NCBI GenBank assembly: GCA_951799445.1
Contig: OX637296.1
Span: 5,890,001 to 5,954,000 of the forward strand
Direction of reading: 5' to 3'
DNA: 64,000 nucleotides
DNA from: Pseudisothecium myosuroides
Lineage: Eukaryota > Streptophyta > Bryopsida > Hypnales > Lembophyllaceae
A program made the position numbers and the translations under genes. The notes below the pieces were generated by a model that saw only the letters and a program-made list of their open reading frames with translations, was not told the origin of the DNA and did no database searches. This document shows positions 1 to 12,400 of the stretch, one piece after another (position 1 is the first letter of the stretch; each line of letters opens with the position of its first letter).

Positions 1-375
1 TTTGTTCACTGTACGGGAACCCCCTTTCAAAAGCATCCGAGCGGCGGGTACCCCAAATCCTCATGACCTGACACCTTCATCATCCATGCGGTGCTCCCTT
101 TCCAACAGAAAAATCAAAGGGGAGTTCTCGGGCGTCCTCCCACAAAGCCCCCGAGATATTTTTATTACTGGCAACTGAAGGCAGGCTATTATTAATGGCA
201 TCTTGCAACTGAAGCTGCCCACTGACTGAACTTAAATGGAAGGGAGGAGGTAATAACTTAAAAAACTTAGTTCAAAATTCAATAACTTACGGAGAATTCA
301 TGCCGTTCCGTTCAGTTGCGGAAGGCATGAATCCATCTGTCGGTCCATCCGTCGCTGGAATGAAGGTAAGATAAG
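1..375. other. Intergenic sequence with one copy of a flanking direct repeat
   Basis: No gene is visible. The last ~80 bases (about 295-375), containing TTCAGTTGCGGAAGGCATGA and a run of TCGGTCCATC, recur in the same orientation at about 1971-2060 on the other side of the composite transposon at 376-1967. The two copies differ by several substitutions and by copy number of the short GGTCCATC motif. They are too long for a target-site duplication, so they look like a tandem repeat that was split by the insertion or an older duplication. Confidence 0.5.
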
Positions 376-717
376 GGAGGCAACCCATTTCTGATCACTT
401 AAGAAGATCTGACCATGATCTGCAGGGCAAGTTTCTTCACTGGGGAATTTTTCCTACGCGCGGAAATAAACTTTGGTGAAGGTTTCCATAATTTTCCAGA
501 CTTTTATTTCTCAAATATAACTACTATGAATTTTTCAGTGGAAGATTCTATTTCTCCTATACCGGTGATATAGGACTGAAAAGAAAATCGACAAAAGGGT
601 GGTTGTAATGTTGAGAGTCTTGTAGCCAATCAAAATGCATCACAACTGCCTCGGACGTCACAATTAATCACTATTCTTCTCTTCCTTCACGGAAAGAGAA
701 CAATCTAAGCTTACATA

Positions 718-1928
718 AGGTAGGTACATCCAAATGTGCCACTGACCTTAAAGCGCCATCTTTACTATGTGCACATTTCCACAATTCGTTCTGTACCTAT
801 GTGGAAGAAACACTTTTAGAACCAAACTTTATTCCTTAACCCCTAAAGGTCTGAGACTATGTTTTCACCAAAACAGCTCCAAAACTGCCATTTCTAGTAC
901 AAGTACCAAATTTTATTAAAAAGATCATTTTTGGACACATGTAACCGTAAGATCTTATAGAACACTGGTTTGAGAAGATGTGGAAAAAAATTCAGAATTT
1001 TCCACCATGCAGATTGGAAGATATTAGCGTTTGAATTGACAAAAACCCTTTTTTTGTCCCTGCAAAAATTTGGGCAGCTGCACTTCACAAGGTCACATTT
1101 GTATGGAAAAATGCCCAAAATGGTGGTTACTCTTCGGATTCATTCTTCTAGGCAAGTTGGCTACATGCTTGAAAATTTTTAGATCATTTGGAATTGCACA
1201 ACATATAGGAAAAAAATAGTAAGTAGAAAGAAGTAGAGAATGATTCAAAACACTAAGTTGTTAAGAATTTATTTATGGAATTGAAAAATGCCAATTCCAA
1301 CGGTTGTAATGTTGTAATAAATAATCTACATCCAATGTTTTTATTTTTTTCCAAAAATATTGGAAATTGAGTGAAATAAAGGACTTCAAAGTTCATTTTA
1401 GAGTAGAGATTCCATAACTACCCTCAAACTAAGAATCCTCATAACTTTTGACTCATTAATCCAAATAGAATGATTTAAAGCTTTCCACGTACATATAAAT
1501 CTAAAGAACCAATTTCAAATTTTTATTTTAAAAAAAAATGATTTTTAAAGAATTTTTTGAGCTGCCCGGGCTGCCTGCCGCGCACCAAAAATTACATATC
1601 ATACAATAACTTTTTAACCATGTAGTCAAAAGTTATGAAAATTGTTGGGCCTCAAAGATACTCCTTGGGCACATCTTGTGTGAAAATTTCAAAGAAAAAA
1701 AATAAAAACTCCACTCGTAGTGAGCTGCCCAAAATCGCTATGTTGTCAAAAAACGGTGTTTGGACCTTTAAGGGTTAATAACTTTTGCATACAATATCCA
1801 AATGCCAAATTCTGTGATGCATTGGAACCTCCTTTCATTTGCCAACAAGAACATATGAAAATCTGACCAGTCTAATAATAGTAAATAGGCTCAATAGCAA
1901 AAAGTGGTGGTTTTGGGGGTACCCACTT
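718..1928. mobile_element. TA-flanked mariner-like MITE (about 272 bp), split by a TTAA element
   Basis: The ends read AGGTAGGTACATCCAAA and, reverse-complemented, AAGTGGGTACCCCCAAA, with TA on both sides (716-717 and 929-930). Copy 2 of the host element has the uninterrupted target (TACATAGCCAGAATGG near 3530), so a 2-bp TA duplication fits. A second copy lies at 19685-20879. The 935-bp TTAA element at 840-1774 sits inside; without it and its extra TTAA the MITE is 272 bp. A TA duplication is typical of Tc1/mariner-type MITEs, so the class is inferred from the target and no transposase is present. Confidence 0.7.
840..1774 (+). mobile_element. TTAA element, full-length copy (subfamily A)
   Basis: The element of 935 bp is flanked by TTAA at 836-839 and 1775-1778. 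The left end is CCCCTAAAGGTCTGAG and the right end GGACCTTTAAGGG. The uninterrupted target is visible in the second copy of the surrounding MITE, where GTTCCTTAATTAC (20721-20733) has a single TTAA at 20726-20729. Subfamily A differs from the main type in its left part (ACTATGTTTTCACCAAAAC) and in lacking the GGGGAC palindrome at the right end. No open reading frame of useful length occurs. Confidence 0.88.
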
Positions 1929-1967
1929 TAGCAAGAATGGGAGGATGATCAGGAATGAGTTGCCTCC

Positions 1968-2444
1968 TATTCAGAGAATTTATGCTGTTCAGTTGCGGAA
2001 GACATGAATCCATCCATCCGTCGGTCCATCGGTCCATCGGTGGAATGAAGGTAAGGTAAATAGTAATGATCCCGCTGGTTCAGTTGATTCCAGTGTCAGT
2101 CCGGGATGGACTCAATGTCAAATAATAACATGGATCTGCACTCTGCAGGTTGGCCGACCGATGGGCTTTCGGAGAAAAGCCCTGGTCAACAAATCCCCGG
2201 GGTCCGTCCGGCGGGCCAAAATGAATGTGGAACTTGCTCATCATCATCGGTCCATTTGGAAGGAAGGAAGAAAGAAAGGAATGATCAGTTGGTCAAGCAA
2301 GGGAACTGAGTGCAATGGAGTCGGTCCCAATTGATCTCACGTATTCTAGAATCCACGTCTTCTGGAAGGACGGAGGGAATGGGACTAAGTTATTTTTCCT
2401 GCGTACTTTCCTAATTTCAGCTTTGGCGGGGTCATAGTCATATA
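1968..2444. other. Intergenic sequence, no gene seen
   Basis: The first ~90 bases are the second copy of the direct repeat at about 295-375. A small GC-richer patch at 2150-2225 contains a hairpin (GGGCTTT/AAAGCCC near 2163-2182). Short ORFs here look like chance frames. Confidence 0.4.
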
Positions 2445-3178
2445 AGGTAGGAGTCTCATAAACCGACCATCTAAGGGCTGGTCCGCCTTTTTCATGTATT
2501 TCCTTGGACAGCAATATTTTTAGCTCATTTTTCAGACATAGAGAAGTTGATGAGGAATATAACCCAAGTCGTTTCGTATTTTTCCGAGCATTTTTGAATT
2601 ACTTATGAATTTTCAAACAAGTTGGGTCATAGGTCCCTATTTGTGACCCTAGGTCTTTCATAAATGGTTCACTTGCAATTCTAAATAAAAATGGGGAAAG
2701 TAAAGAGAGTGATTGGCTCTTGCAATTAATAAGTCTTTTTTCCTTGGTTCATTCAATGACTACAGTAGTCAATTTCAGAACCAACTCATGTCCATTTCAC
2801 AGCCGTTTATAAGGTCCATTCTTAATGCCCGAATTGTTCTCGAGCCTTCTACCTTAAGGTAACTAAGGTAGGAGGCTGTAAAACAGAGTGGGCATTAAAA
2901 GCGAGCATGACTTAGAGGTACATTTTGCTTTCTTCAATGTACCAACTATGCACATTTTAAGAGGTGGTCGCTTTTGATGACCACAAATGACCAATTTTTT
3001 CCAAATTCAAAAATTCATAACTAATTCCACAAAGGTCCAAAAAATATGAAACGACTTGGGTTAGATGTCAATTCCACTTGTCTTTCAAGGAATATTTACT
3101 GAAAAATATTTCAAGATGTTTTACCTCCCAAAAATTCAGTTTCAACGCTTAGATGGTCGCTTTATGGACCTCCTACCT
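2445..3178. mobile_element. Head-to-head inverted pair of AGGTAGGAG MITEs (TA-flanked)
   Basis: Four copies of the same terminus occur: AGGTAGGAGTC from 2445, its inverse CCTTCTACCT ending at 2854, AGGTAGGAGGC from 2866 and its inverse CCTCCTACCT ending at 3178, each with TA outside. The outer arms pair over about 200 bases (both contain CGACCATCTAAG and, further in, AACCCAAGTCGTTTC), and the inner ends pair with each other over about 40 bases. The simplest reading is two copies (about 410 and 313 bp) in opposite orientation, 11 bases apart. One foldback element with long arms is the alternative. No coding capacity. Confidence 0.6.
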
Positions 3179-3182
3179 TAGC

Positions 3183-3565
3183 GGAGGCAATCCATTTTCA
3201 ATCGCTTAAGCAATTACACATATGTGCACGGTGGGTTTCTTTGGTGGGGAAATTTTCTTGTGTGTAGAAATGGAGTTTGGAAGGTTTCCATATTTTTTCA
3301 AATTTTTATTTCTCAAAATATAATTACTGTGAATTTTTCAGCGGAAGATTCTGTTCTTCTCATACTGGTGATATGGGGCTTGCTATTTCCGACATGGGCT
3401 GAAAACAAAACTGACAAGGGGTGGTTACAAATATTGAGAGTCTTGTGGCCAATCATTATGTGCCACAACTGCGTTAAGGACCGTGCCATAATGAATAATT
3501 GTTCATGGAAAGTGAACTATATACATAGCCAGAATGGAGGCGTTGATCAGGAATGGGTTGCCTCC
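3183..3565. mobile_element. TIR element GGAGGCAA, copy 2 (383 bp, uninterrupted)
   Basis: It begins GGAGGCAATCCATTTTCAAT and ends, on the opposite strand, GGAGGCAACCCATTCCTGAT. It is the uninterrupted relative of the element at 376-1967. A 143-codon ORF starting at 3224 crosses it and continues past its right end, but the homologous stretch of copy 1 is not open, so it is not counted as a gene. Confidence 0.65.
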
Positions 3566-5267
3566 CCTACACCTAAAATTGCACAAATAAATACGCATTT
3601 CAACATGGTTCCCACTATTATATTGCTAAAGCTTGTTGTGGGGTCTAGTTGGTAGTCAAAAGGGGGGTTTGGATTCTCTTAGAATGTATTTTTTGGACAC
3701 TATGTTAGTAAACTATGAATTTTTAAAAGTACTGGAAATAGGATTTTGGCCAACCAACCATAGACTCATCTCATAAATATTGAAAGTACATTATAGGCAA
3801 GAATTTAGATTGTGTGGTTGTATAAAGTGATTGAAATTAGGTGTAGTTACCTTATTTACTTAGAGAGGAAGGATAATAGGAAACAAGATAAAGTAAGTGA
3901 GTGAACCTATAGTGGGCAAAATTATGTTAGTGGTGTACATTTCAAAACTTGAATGTACATCACCATCACAATTTTGGTCACAATGGGCTCACTTAGCTTA
4001 CTACTTGTAGAAGGGGATGAAGGTGTGGGTGTGCACTGTGCAATGTAGAAGGTGTTTTAAGTGGGGGGGGTGGTTTGAAAATTTTGATGGCTAATCACAA
4101 GCCTTGTATATCTAGGCGCACCTATCAAGTATGCACTCGCTATCAAAGTATCCTCTTTTATGAGGTTGTCTTTTGTAGGTGCGGTCCATAAAATTATTGA
4201 CGTTTATTGGGGGTGTCCATTATTCTATCTTAACGTGCTGGGTGTTGCCGCCCCTCATTTTATTGGAATATTTTTAACACTTATGAACCCCTCCCTTTTA
4301 TAAATTACATGGCTTTCATGTATCTTACACTAGGAATCACTTCCTTCCATGACATGATCTTTTTGTATCCTAGGAAATGATTCACTTTCTTCCTTGTCTT
4401 AAATTATATCATCTCCATCTATTCTAGAATAGGAGTCACTTCTTTTCCTGACATGATCCTTTTATATTCTAGGGAATGAGTAACCTCTTTCTTTGTTTTA
4501 AAGTATGTGATTCCAACATATCCTAGAAAAAGAGTCGCCTTTTTTATGACATGATCCTTGTGTATCAGGGTCAGTGCAAGAATCACTTGTCCATTTTTTG
4601 GTCCTTTTATCCTCGGACATGTGGTTTTTTGCTTATAAATTTTGCATAGTATGCTCGTTTTCTATGAAACTTGAAAGGAAGGTACGTATGGTAGTTATAG
4701 ACATTGAATAATTTTTTTAAATCTTTTCATTATTTTGTTTTAAAATTGTCTTCAATTTGATATCTATCTAAGCAATTTGGGATTTTTAAGGTACTGTTTT
4801 TGATCAAAAAATGCAAATCTGAAGGTTAAAATTAGGATTTAGTGATTTTTTTTCCCCAAAGATGTAAATGATTGAGAAGAAGCATCTTCAATTTTTTTTA
4901 AATGGCCTTCTGAATTAATTTTTTTTACTATTTTCTTAAAATCAAATACCAAATTATCTATTTTTTTATTTTTTCAAAACTTTTAAAGATAAAATTTTCT
5001 AATCTAGAACTTTTGCACATGTGCAATTTTGAATGCTTTATAAAATTTTCATATTTTATTTCATTTAAAAAAAATCATTCCAATACTAAGGCCGTTTTGA
5101 GCCAAAATTGGTAGGTATTTCTTGCAACTACTCATCGTAGGAAATGATTCACCTCCTTCTATGTCGTAAAATATGTACTCTCCATTAATTTTAGGACAGG
5201 AATCATTTTTCTATCTAACATGATTCTTCCATATTCTAGGGAATGAGTCACCTCCTTTCATATTTGA
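3566..5267. other. AT-rich intergenic sequence with the start of a minisatellite
   Basis: No gene is visible. The segment about 4075-4250 (GGCTAATCACAAGCCTTGTA, CACCTATCAAGTATGCACTC) is related to 15050-15240 (GGTCAATTGCAAGCTTAGTA, CACATCTATCAAGTACACAC), so it belongs to a dispersed repeat. From about 4290 the composite minisatellite listed separately begins. Confidence 0.45.
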
Positions 5268-6600
5268 ACCTCTCAAATCCCAAGGCCATTTTTTTTGTCA
5301 AAAACCACTAAAAATTGTCATTTCTGTTGCGTTCACCCAAGAAAAGAGAAAAAAAAATGTTTTTTTAGAATCTAATTGTAGGATCTTGTACTTCACTTGT
5401 CTTAGATCATGTAATAAAAATTTCTTAAAGTTTGATTATACAAATTGGAAGATATTGGCATTCAAATTTGGAAAAAAAAAGATTTTTTGAATGCTAGCCT
5501 CTAATGTCAAATAACTTTGATAGCCATTTGTAGAAAAAAATTTGCACTACACACTTTGAATTTTTTTTAAAGTTATCTCGAAGAATTGAGTTGAAAGTCT
5601 GGAAAAAAATTCCAAAATAATACATTTGATTTTCATTCTTTAAAAAATTATTAATTAGAAGTAAATCCAAGATTGAAAAAAAAATTAAATCATTAATAGC
5701 TCTAAGATGGAATTGAAACACAATAATTCCAACGGTGAGATTGTTCTAGCAAGCAAACTTAACCCTATTTAACAATTTTCTTTGAAAAATTGTGAAAATT
5801 GCAGTCAAAAATCAATCCAACAAGTTATTTTTTCAAGAAGATGCTTAAATTGCCCAAAAAACAAGATTGTCTTTGACTTTCTCATTACTAGTCCAAATAG
5901 AATGAATCAAAGTTTCGTATGTAGACAAAAATATAATATTTTAGGAAAAAAAATTCAAATATTTATTTTGACTTTTTGCAAATTTTTTTGTGCTGTCCGC
6001 CGAGTTCAATTTTAGACTTTTTGTGGTATAACCTTTGCTCACGGGCACCAATTGAAATAAAAATTATATTTTTACAAAGCTAATCAATTTTTCTATCTTA
6101 TGAAGAAGCTTCAAAAAGTTTCACCAAAAATTGAGGTCATAGGAACCTGCCCCAAATCCATTTTGTTCCCCAAGGAGACAATGGTAGCTTAGAAGTTAAA
6201 CTATATCATCTCCAACTATTATAAGACATGAATCACTTCCTTCCCTAACATGATTCTTTTGTACTCTAGGAAATAAATCACCTCCTTTCATGTTTTAAAC
6301 TACATAATCTCCATCTATTCTAGGAAAAGAGTCACCTCCTTCTCTGACATAATCCTTTTGCATTCTAGAGAATGAGTCACCTCCTTTTATGTCTTGAACT
6401 ACATGATCTCCATTTATTCTAAGACATGAGTCAGTTCCTTTCCTATTTTAAAGTACATGATTCCTATATACCCTAGGAAAAGAGGTAAGAGTCACCTCTT
6501 TTCTTGACATCATCCTTGTGTATCATATGAAATGAATCACCTCCTTCATTGCCTCTTAAATTAAATGATCCCTATGCATCTATAAAAGGAGTCAAATCTT
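4290..6600. repeat. Composite minisatellite (~96-bp unit of two related halves), interrupted by a TTAA element
   Basis: Units alternate two similar ~48-bp halves: one runs TGACATGATCCTTTTGTATT then CTAGG-AATGAGTCACCTCC, the other TTAAACTACATGATCTCCAT then TCTAGGA-AGAGTCACCTCC. Array blocks lie at about 4290-4567, 5130-5262 and 6200-6600. The gap between the last two is a TTAA element at 5268-6195. Related units recur at about 13086-13153 and 14180-14345. The array has no coding frame. Confidence 0.75.
5268..6195 (+). mobile_element. TTAA element, full-length but diverged copy
   Basis: The flanks are TTGA (5264-5267, one change from TTAA) and TTAA (6196-6199). The left end ACCTCTCAAATCCCAAGG and right end GACAATGGTAGCTTAGAAG are mutated forms of the family ends. 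The element sits in the minisatellite exactly where other units read TTTTAAACTACATAATCTCC (TTAA at 6295-6298), so the array supplies an empty site. It is 928 bp with no long ORF. Confidence 0.82.
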
Positions 6601-6639
6601 TCCATGGTTTACTTGGAACAAACTAAATATTTCCACTGA

Positions 6640-6894
6640 AAAAATATTATTTATTTCTTAAAAATTATCTATAAACAAATTGTTTCAAGTTTTGTTGTTA
6701 TTGCCCTTCTATACCATTGGAGCTTTGTATGTCATAATTTTAGCTTCTGGGCACCAATCAAAATAAAAATTATATTTAAAAAAAAAAAAATTCAACCTTA
6801 AAAGAAGTTTCAAAACTAAATCATGTCATAAATTGAGATTACAACTTGTCTAAATTCCCAAGTATTCCTCAAAGGAACACTTGAGACTTTAAGT
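6640..6894 (+). mobile_element. TTAA element, right-end fragment
   Basis: Diverged matches to the right third of the family are visible: GGGCACCAATCAAAATAAAA, then AAATTGAGATTACAACTTG, then CCTCAAAGGAACACTTGAGA, followed by CTTTAAGTGTCAA in place of CTTTAGGGGTTAA. The left part is missing; the break at ~6640 is approximate. Confidence 0.55.
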
Positions 6895-9232
6895 GTCAAT
6901 CAAAATATTTTTTGTTAGATAATGAAAATGATGCTTAGTTGTAGTTTGTGATAATTCTAGGTGTGCATACCTTAATTTCCCTTTATTTCTAAATAATACC
7001 AATGCTTTCTTTGTATATTACAAAGGAAACACATGTATTATTTAGAAATGTAAGAAAAATTTTAAATCTTTTTTTTCACAAGTCAAGTCTCAAGAGTTGG
7101 TCACCAAAAAAATATGAGGTTTTGAGAAATTTAGGCATATAAAATGAGTCATCAAATCTTTTTTCTCTTATATTCTTTTTGAAATTAGAAAAACAAACAA
7201 ACTTCTAGGGAATCTAATTTTTATGAAGACCCAACAATTTAAAAAAAAATTATACATTTTTTTGGTTTTGAACCCCAACTTGAGCAAGTCAAGCACAACA
7301 TCATTTTGCTTTGAAAATTTGCATACTTCTTTCTAAAATGAGACTATACTTAAATATGAAGTTCCTAAATCTTCTTTGCAAAAAAAACTTGAATTATAGG
7401 CTTGAAAACCTAACAAAGTAGTTTTGAAAAAAACTTTGCTCCGCTTTGCAAGCTTTGTTCTCACATATACATTTTCTTTAAAATCCACATTTTATATGAC
7501 TAATCCCTTCTTTAAGCTTGGTGGACAACTAGCTTGAAGACTTGATATTACTAATTAGGTGCTTCTTTGGCAATATGTCAAGCTACCTTTGAATTGCCAA
7601 TTTGATGAGTGGTGTGGCCCGGTTTGGCCTTGTTTGTGATTTGTCAAAAATAATGTTTTTTTTCAAAAGTCCTTTGTTCGGATCCTCATTCTTCAATAAT
7701 TAATTATAGAATAGAAAAAATAAAAAGTATGCAAAATCCTCACAGTCTTTAATACTAGAAAGACATTGCCCAATCACCAATTTAGTTTGCCAAAATTCAT
7801 CAAATATATAATTGAATAAGGATATTTTTTGTTTCTACAATTTTCTTGAAAGTCATCCATTGGACGCTTGTAGTCCTCATTGCCCTTTCTAGATTAGTCA
7901 CGAGGGTTAGTCATTCTTTGGATTGATGCACGTTTTGCTTATATCTTCTTAAAAATACATTGTTCATGTTAATTTCATTAAATTAGTTTAAAGAATGTCA
8001 ATTTTTAAAGATTTAAGAATTGCTTAGGATGAATGAGAAGGGATATGGACAAAAGATGGGTCTAAAGCACTCTATTCATCATTCCAAATAAGGATGTCAA
8101 AGCACATATAGATTAATCTCTAAAAGAGTTGGCATATTATGGGAAGATGATGGATGTTTTCTATGGAAACTAATTGAATTGGTGACAATATATTCAAGGA
8201 TGTTGAAAAAGCAATTTTTTATTATTTTCAACAACATCAATACATTGATTTATTGTAGTAGTGTGTGTCACTCTAATTTATCAAAGTCAAAAAATTTGTA
8301 AAATGTCAATGCTTAAAATAGTGTAAGCTAGATTGATATTGTATTAATAACACTCTAAACTAGTGTAAGTAGTCACCAAAACATTGTTGAAAGAACAAGA
8401 GTATATGAATCACAAAAGTGCAAGCTAGAGATTTTAGGTCACCTCATTGATTGAAGGAAGATGCTTTCTTTGATAAATAGATTTCCTTCAAGTTGACTCT
8501 ATAAAGACAATAGGTCTACACATGTATGATAAATGATTTTCACAAAAACTTTAGAAAAAGAATGCACCAATTCATTCTATAATTAGAATTTTTTATTGAC
8601 TACGTTGGTGATAAAAAAAGTCATGTAATGGTTGAATGAGATCCTCCTAAATTGGTAAAAAAATTATTAATGTACTTCAAAATAAAATTTTGTATCAACA
8701 CTAATTGTAAAGGTGATACTAATTTACCACCCTCGTTGTATGGAATTTGACATCCAAAGGAATTTGAATATTCTTTTTCCAAAATGCATATTGTCATCCT
8801 TGCATCTTCAATTGTCACTCTATTTGTAACAAAATCTCTATTCATCCATGATCGCTAGATGGCAACATGATCAGAAAATGAGAATTGGACGTCGTTGCAT
8901 TACGATAATACATCTTTAAACATTTCAATACTAGAAAGGGGGGCCCATTTTTGTATAGATTGAGTTGATTATTATTGATTTTAGCAATTATTTCTACTAA
9001 AATGGAACATTTGTTCATTTTGTTTGAACAATCAACATAGATTGCCTGAACAACATAGATTTCTTGAACAACATAGATTTTAATTTGTTGATTTGAAATG
9101 TACAATGATCAATCAATTGAAAATGTTGAGTTCTAATCAGTATAGATTGTCTAAAACTATTGATTTCTATTGACTTGAGAAGTACAATCCTCGAATTATA
9201 AAGACTCCAACTAATTTCAACTAATTTTTAAA

Positions 9233-9478
9233 AAAATCTTAAAATCTTTCAAAAAACTTTTTCAAGAATCTATTAAAATCTTTTCAATCTCTTAAAAATC
9301 TTTTAGAATCTTTTAGAATCTTTTAGAAATCTTTACAAATCTACTGAAATCTATTGGAATCTTTTAAAAATCTATTAAAATCTTTTAAGTCCATTAGAAT
9401 CTTTTTAAAATTTATTAGAATCTATTAAAATCTTTTTAAAATCTTTTAGAAATCTATTGGAATATTTTAAAATCTTTT
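9233..9478. repeat. Degenerate AATCTTTT-type minisatellite
   Basis: About twenty imperfect repeats of a 10-14 base motif (AATCTTTTAGA, AATCTATTAAA, AATCTTTTAAA) follow one another. Thymine runs give an open frame of no significance. No flanking structure is seen. Confidence 0.75.
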
Positions 9479-12400
9479 GAGTATGAATTCAAATTTTGAA
9501 TTTTCATCAAATCTTTAACAAATATAATTTGATTTTGATTTTGATTTGAATTCTAATGAAATTCAATAACTACGAATCAAACTTAGAATTTGATCAAAAT
9601 TTTAATCAAATGCATTTCTAATTCAAATTTTGATTCAAATAACTTAATGAAAATTCAAATGAGTTATAAAATATAAGTTCTAAGTATAATTTTTTTGAAG
9701 TTTGCATCAAAGAAGATAATGTGGAGCCCAAAAAGCCAAAAGTCTCTATGTGGTCAAAATTATAAAACTATTTTTAAATTATCTTTAAATGAATTTTGAA
9801 GGTATAACTTCAAAAATTCATCAAAAAAATTAATAATTTCTATCTTTAGCATTTGAATTGTATTGTATTGGTCAAAATTGTGGTTTCTGTATTGATTTGT
9901 AAAATAATTAGCGTAAGATCTACTAATCAGAACAATGTCAACACTTTTTCCAAATAGTAAATTTTCTAACACTAAACAAATTCTAAAAACTTTGTGTTAT
10001 TTCCCTTATAATTTTTGCTTGATTGTAGAAATCTTAGTTTTGAATATAAAAACTATAAGACAACCCAATCTGATTTATATGAAGAGAAAAAAAGTTGAAA
10101 AAAAAATTCTATCTATGAATGCTGTTTGAAAATAATTGGGTAGCAACTATAAAATGTTCACTTGAGCATTTAAAGATTAATAGCCTACTTGAAAGGAAGG
10201 TTCAATTATTCCATGCCAAATAATTATTTAATTTGTCAAAATTTAGGAATACTTTGTCAATATTGTATAATATTTTTTTTTCATTCAATTTTTTTTTGCA
10301 GAATATGTTTCTAAAGAGCCCAATATTTCTTTATTTTTAATTATTTTTTTGTGATCACCAAGTAAAGGATTGTTGTTTATACTAGTTTTCTTTTTCATAT
10401 GTCATTCATCTTTTGTCCATATAAAAAATCGTAGTGGGAAATGGCATTATCAAAGGTCATGAAACCAGCACTTTGGGTTGGAATTTATAAAGAAAAAAAT
10501 CTAGCCTAGAAGAAGAGACACACTTTAGTGAAACCCTTTCAATTGCAACTCGACTTGTTGATTTGTGGCATGATTACATTGGACTTCTTAGTTTTGACAA
10601 CAACATCAATGTTATTAACTAAATTCCATTGCCAGTGATTTTCATGATGGGAAGAGTGCTTGTGCAAAATTAACCATCAATGGCCATATATTCACCATTA
10701 GAATCTGCTTCCCAAACAATAAAATTTATTCAAACTTCATCATTTTTCAAAACAAACAAAGGAACTCCAAGATGGAAAACACATGTAGTACATGTACAAA
10801 AATGTAAGAGATACATATGCAAAAATTCAAGAGGGAGCTAGCTAGGATAGGTGTTGAACCAAGCTTTTGTGTGCTTCAATAAAAATGGAGAGTCATTTGC
10901 AATCCTATGTAAATGTTTGATGAATCTACAATAGAGATTGTGAAGATCGACTTGTCATCATACACAATATGATTGTAGAAAATGAAGACCTATAATTGAA
11001 CTTGAATCAAGATTGTTTATGTAAGTTGTGATGCTCATAGATTGATCAATTCATCAATAGATAATTGCTTCAATAAAAATCGTAAAACATTGCTTCTCCT
11101 AAATATAGCCAAAAATAAAAACAATTAATGAATAAATAAATGGCAAGTCCCAACTATTGTTGCTACAACGACAGCCACATAGCACATGAACAAAATTAAA
11201 ACTTTCCTTGAGTTGGATTGGCTATAGCCAAGGGCACATTGAATCCTACAATCCTATTAATCTCTTACTAGTTAAACAATGCCAATTAAACATTTTGCTA
11301 TTTCCACTTCCAAACACACCCCTTCCACTACAATAACAAAAACAAAATTCTTCCACTTCCCAAATAAATTTTTTTCCACCAATACAAAACTTTGACTTAC
11401 AATACCAAAACAAAATCAAAACATAAAATGTAATTCTTCCACTACTTTCTTTTTAAATTCTAAATCAATTTGTAAAGCTCTTCAAAGTCAAAAGAACCAC
11501 AAAAATTGAAAATATAACCTTTCAAAATGATACATTTGAAAAATTACACGAAATTGAAATCCAACATTTTTTCTTCTAGGTTTAATATATGCACTTGCAA
11601 TTGTTGACTCTTCAACAATGTTCAAGTGATCTTCAATAGATCTCCCACTTCCAAATGCTTCATCCAAAGATACCTTCAAAAACAACAATTTACAACTATT
11701 CTCTTAATCTAACTCGGCATATTCTACTCCCTCATTCTAGTTCCAAGTTATAAAAGGGAGTCAAGTTTAACAGAAACATATGTGCCATCAATTCATTTAT
11801 AGCCACTATTTATACCAAATTTGCCCAAATTAGCATCCAATTGGACAATGTGAAGATGTAGTAGCTCCTAGAGAAATCTCACTACTGACAAAACCTTATT
11901 GTTCACAAGACCCTTAGTAATAACACAAGCTTCAATCTAGCGTGGCCAACTTGGTAAGAGAGGACATGACGCTTGGTGTGTCATTCAATTGGTTTGATTG
12001 TGCAAACAACACCAATATATTCCATGTAAATCATGAAGGATTAGATATTTTTGGAAGACTTGTTGGAATAATACCTTAACAAGGTTGGAAGAAAACCTCT
12101 TCAATTGTCTTGAATCCATCCCAAAGTGCAAGAATTGTTTCCCACTTTGTCTCCAAATTCCTTGGATGACAAATCAACATGAATCTTTGCAACACAAGTC
12201 CAAAATTCATCACACTTCTACTCGGTGTCATCGGCTTCATGCCACACTGAAGTAATCCAATATACAATTCCGCACGTTTTACAACTTTTCCATTCATTTC
12301 CAATACTAATCGTAAAACACCATGAGGAAGAGGAATTTCTTGTGTTAAATTCTAAAAGGCACCCAACCACCAACCGCACATCCTTACATACTCATCATCC

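Larger units (their letters stand above)
376..1967. mobile_element. TIR element GGAGGCAA, copy 1, carrying two nested insertions
   Basis: The ends are inverted repeats: GGAGGCAACCCATTTCTGAT on the left and, on the opposite strand, GGAGGCAACTCATTCCTGAT on the right. A second copy lies at 3183-3565 and shares about 240 bases of interior (421-660 with 3236-3475). This copy is longer because a TA-flanked MITE (718-1928) sits inside it and itself carries a TTAA element (840-1774). Removing both leaves roughly 380 bp, the size of copy 2. There is no convincing target-site duplication, so the superfamily is unassigned. Confidence 0.65.

Noticed and set aside
3224..3655. 143-codon plus-strand ORF
   Set aside because: It spans a TIR element and its outer flank, and the paralogous stretch at 421-660 is not open.
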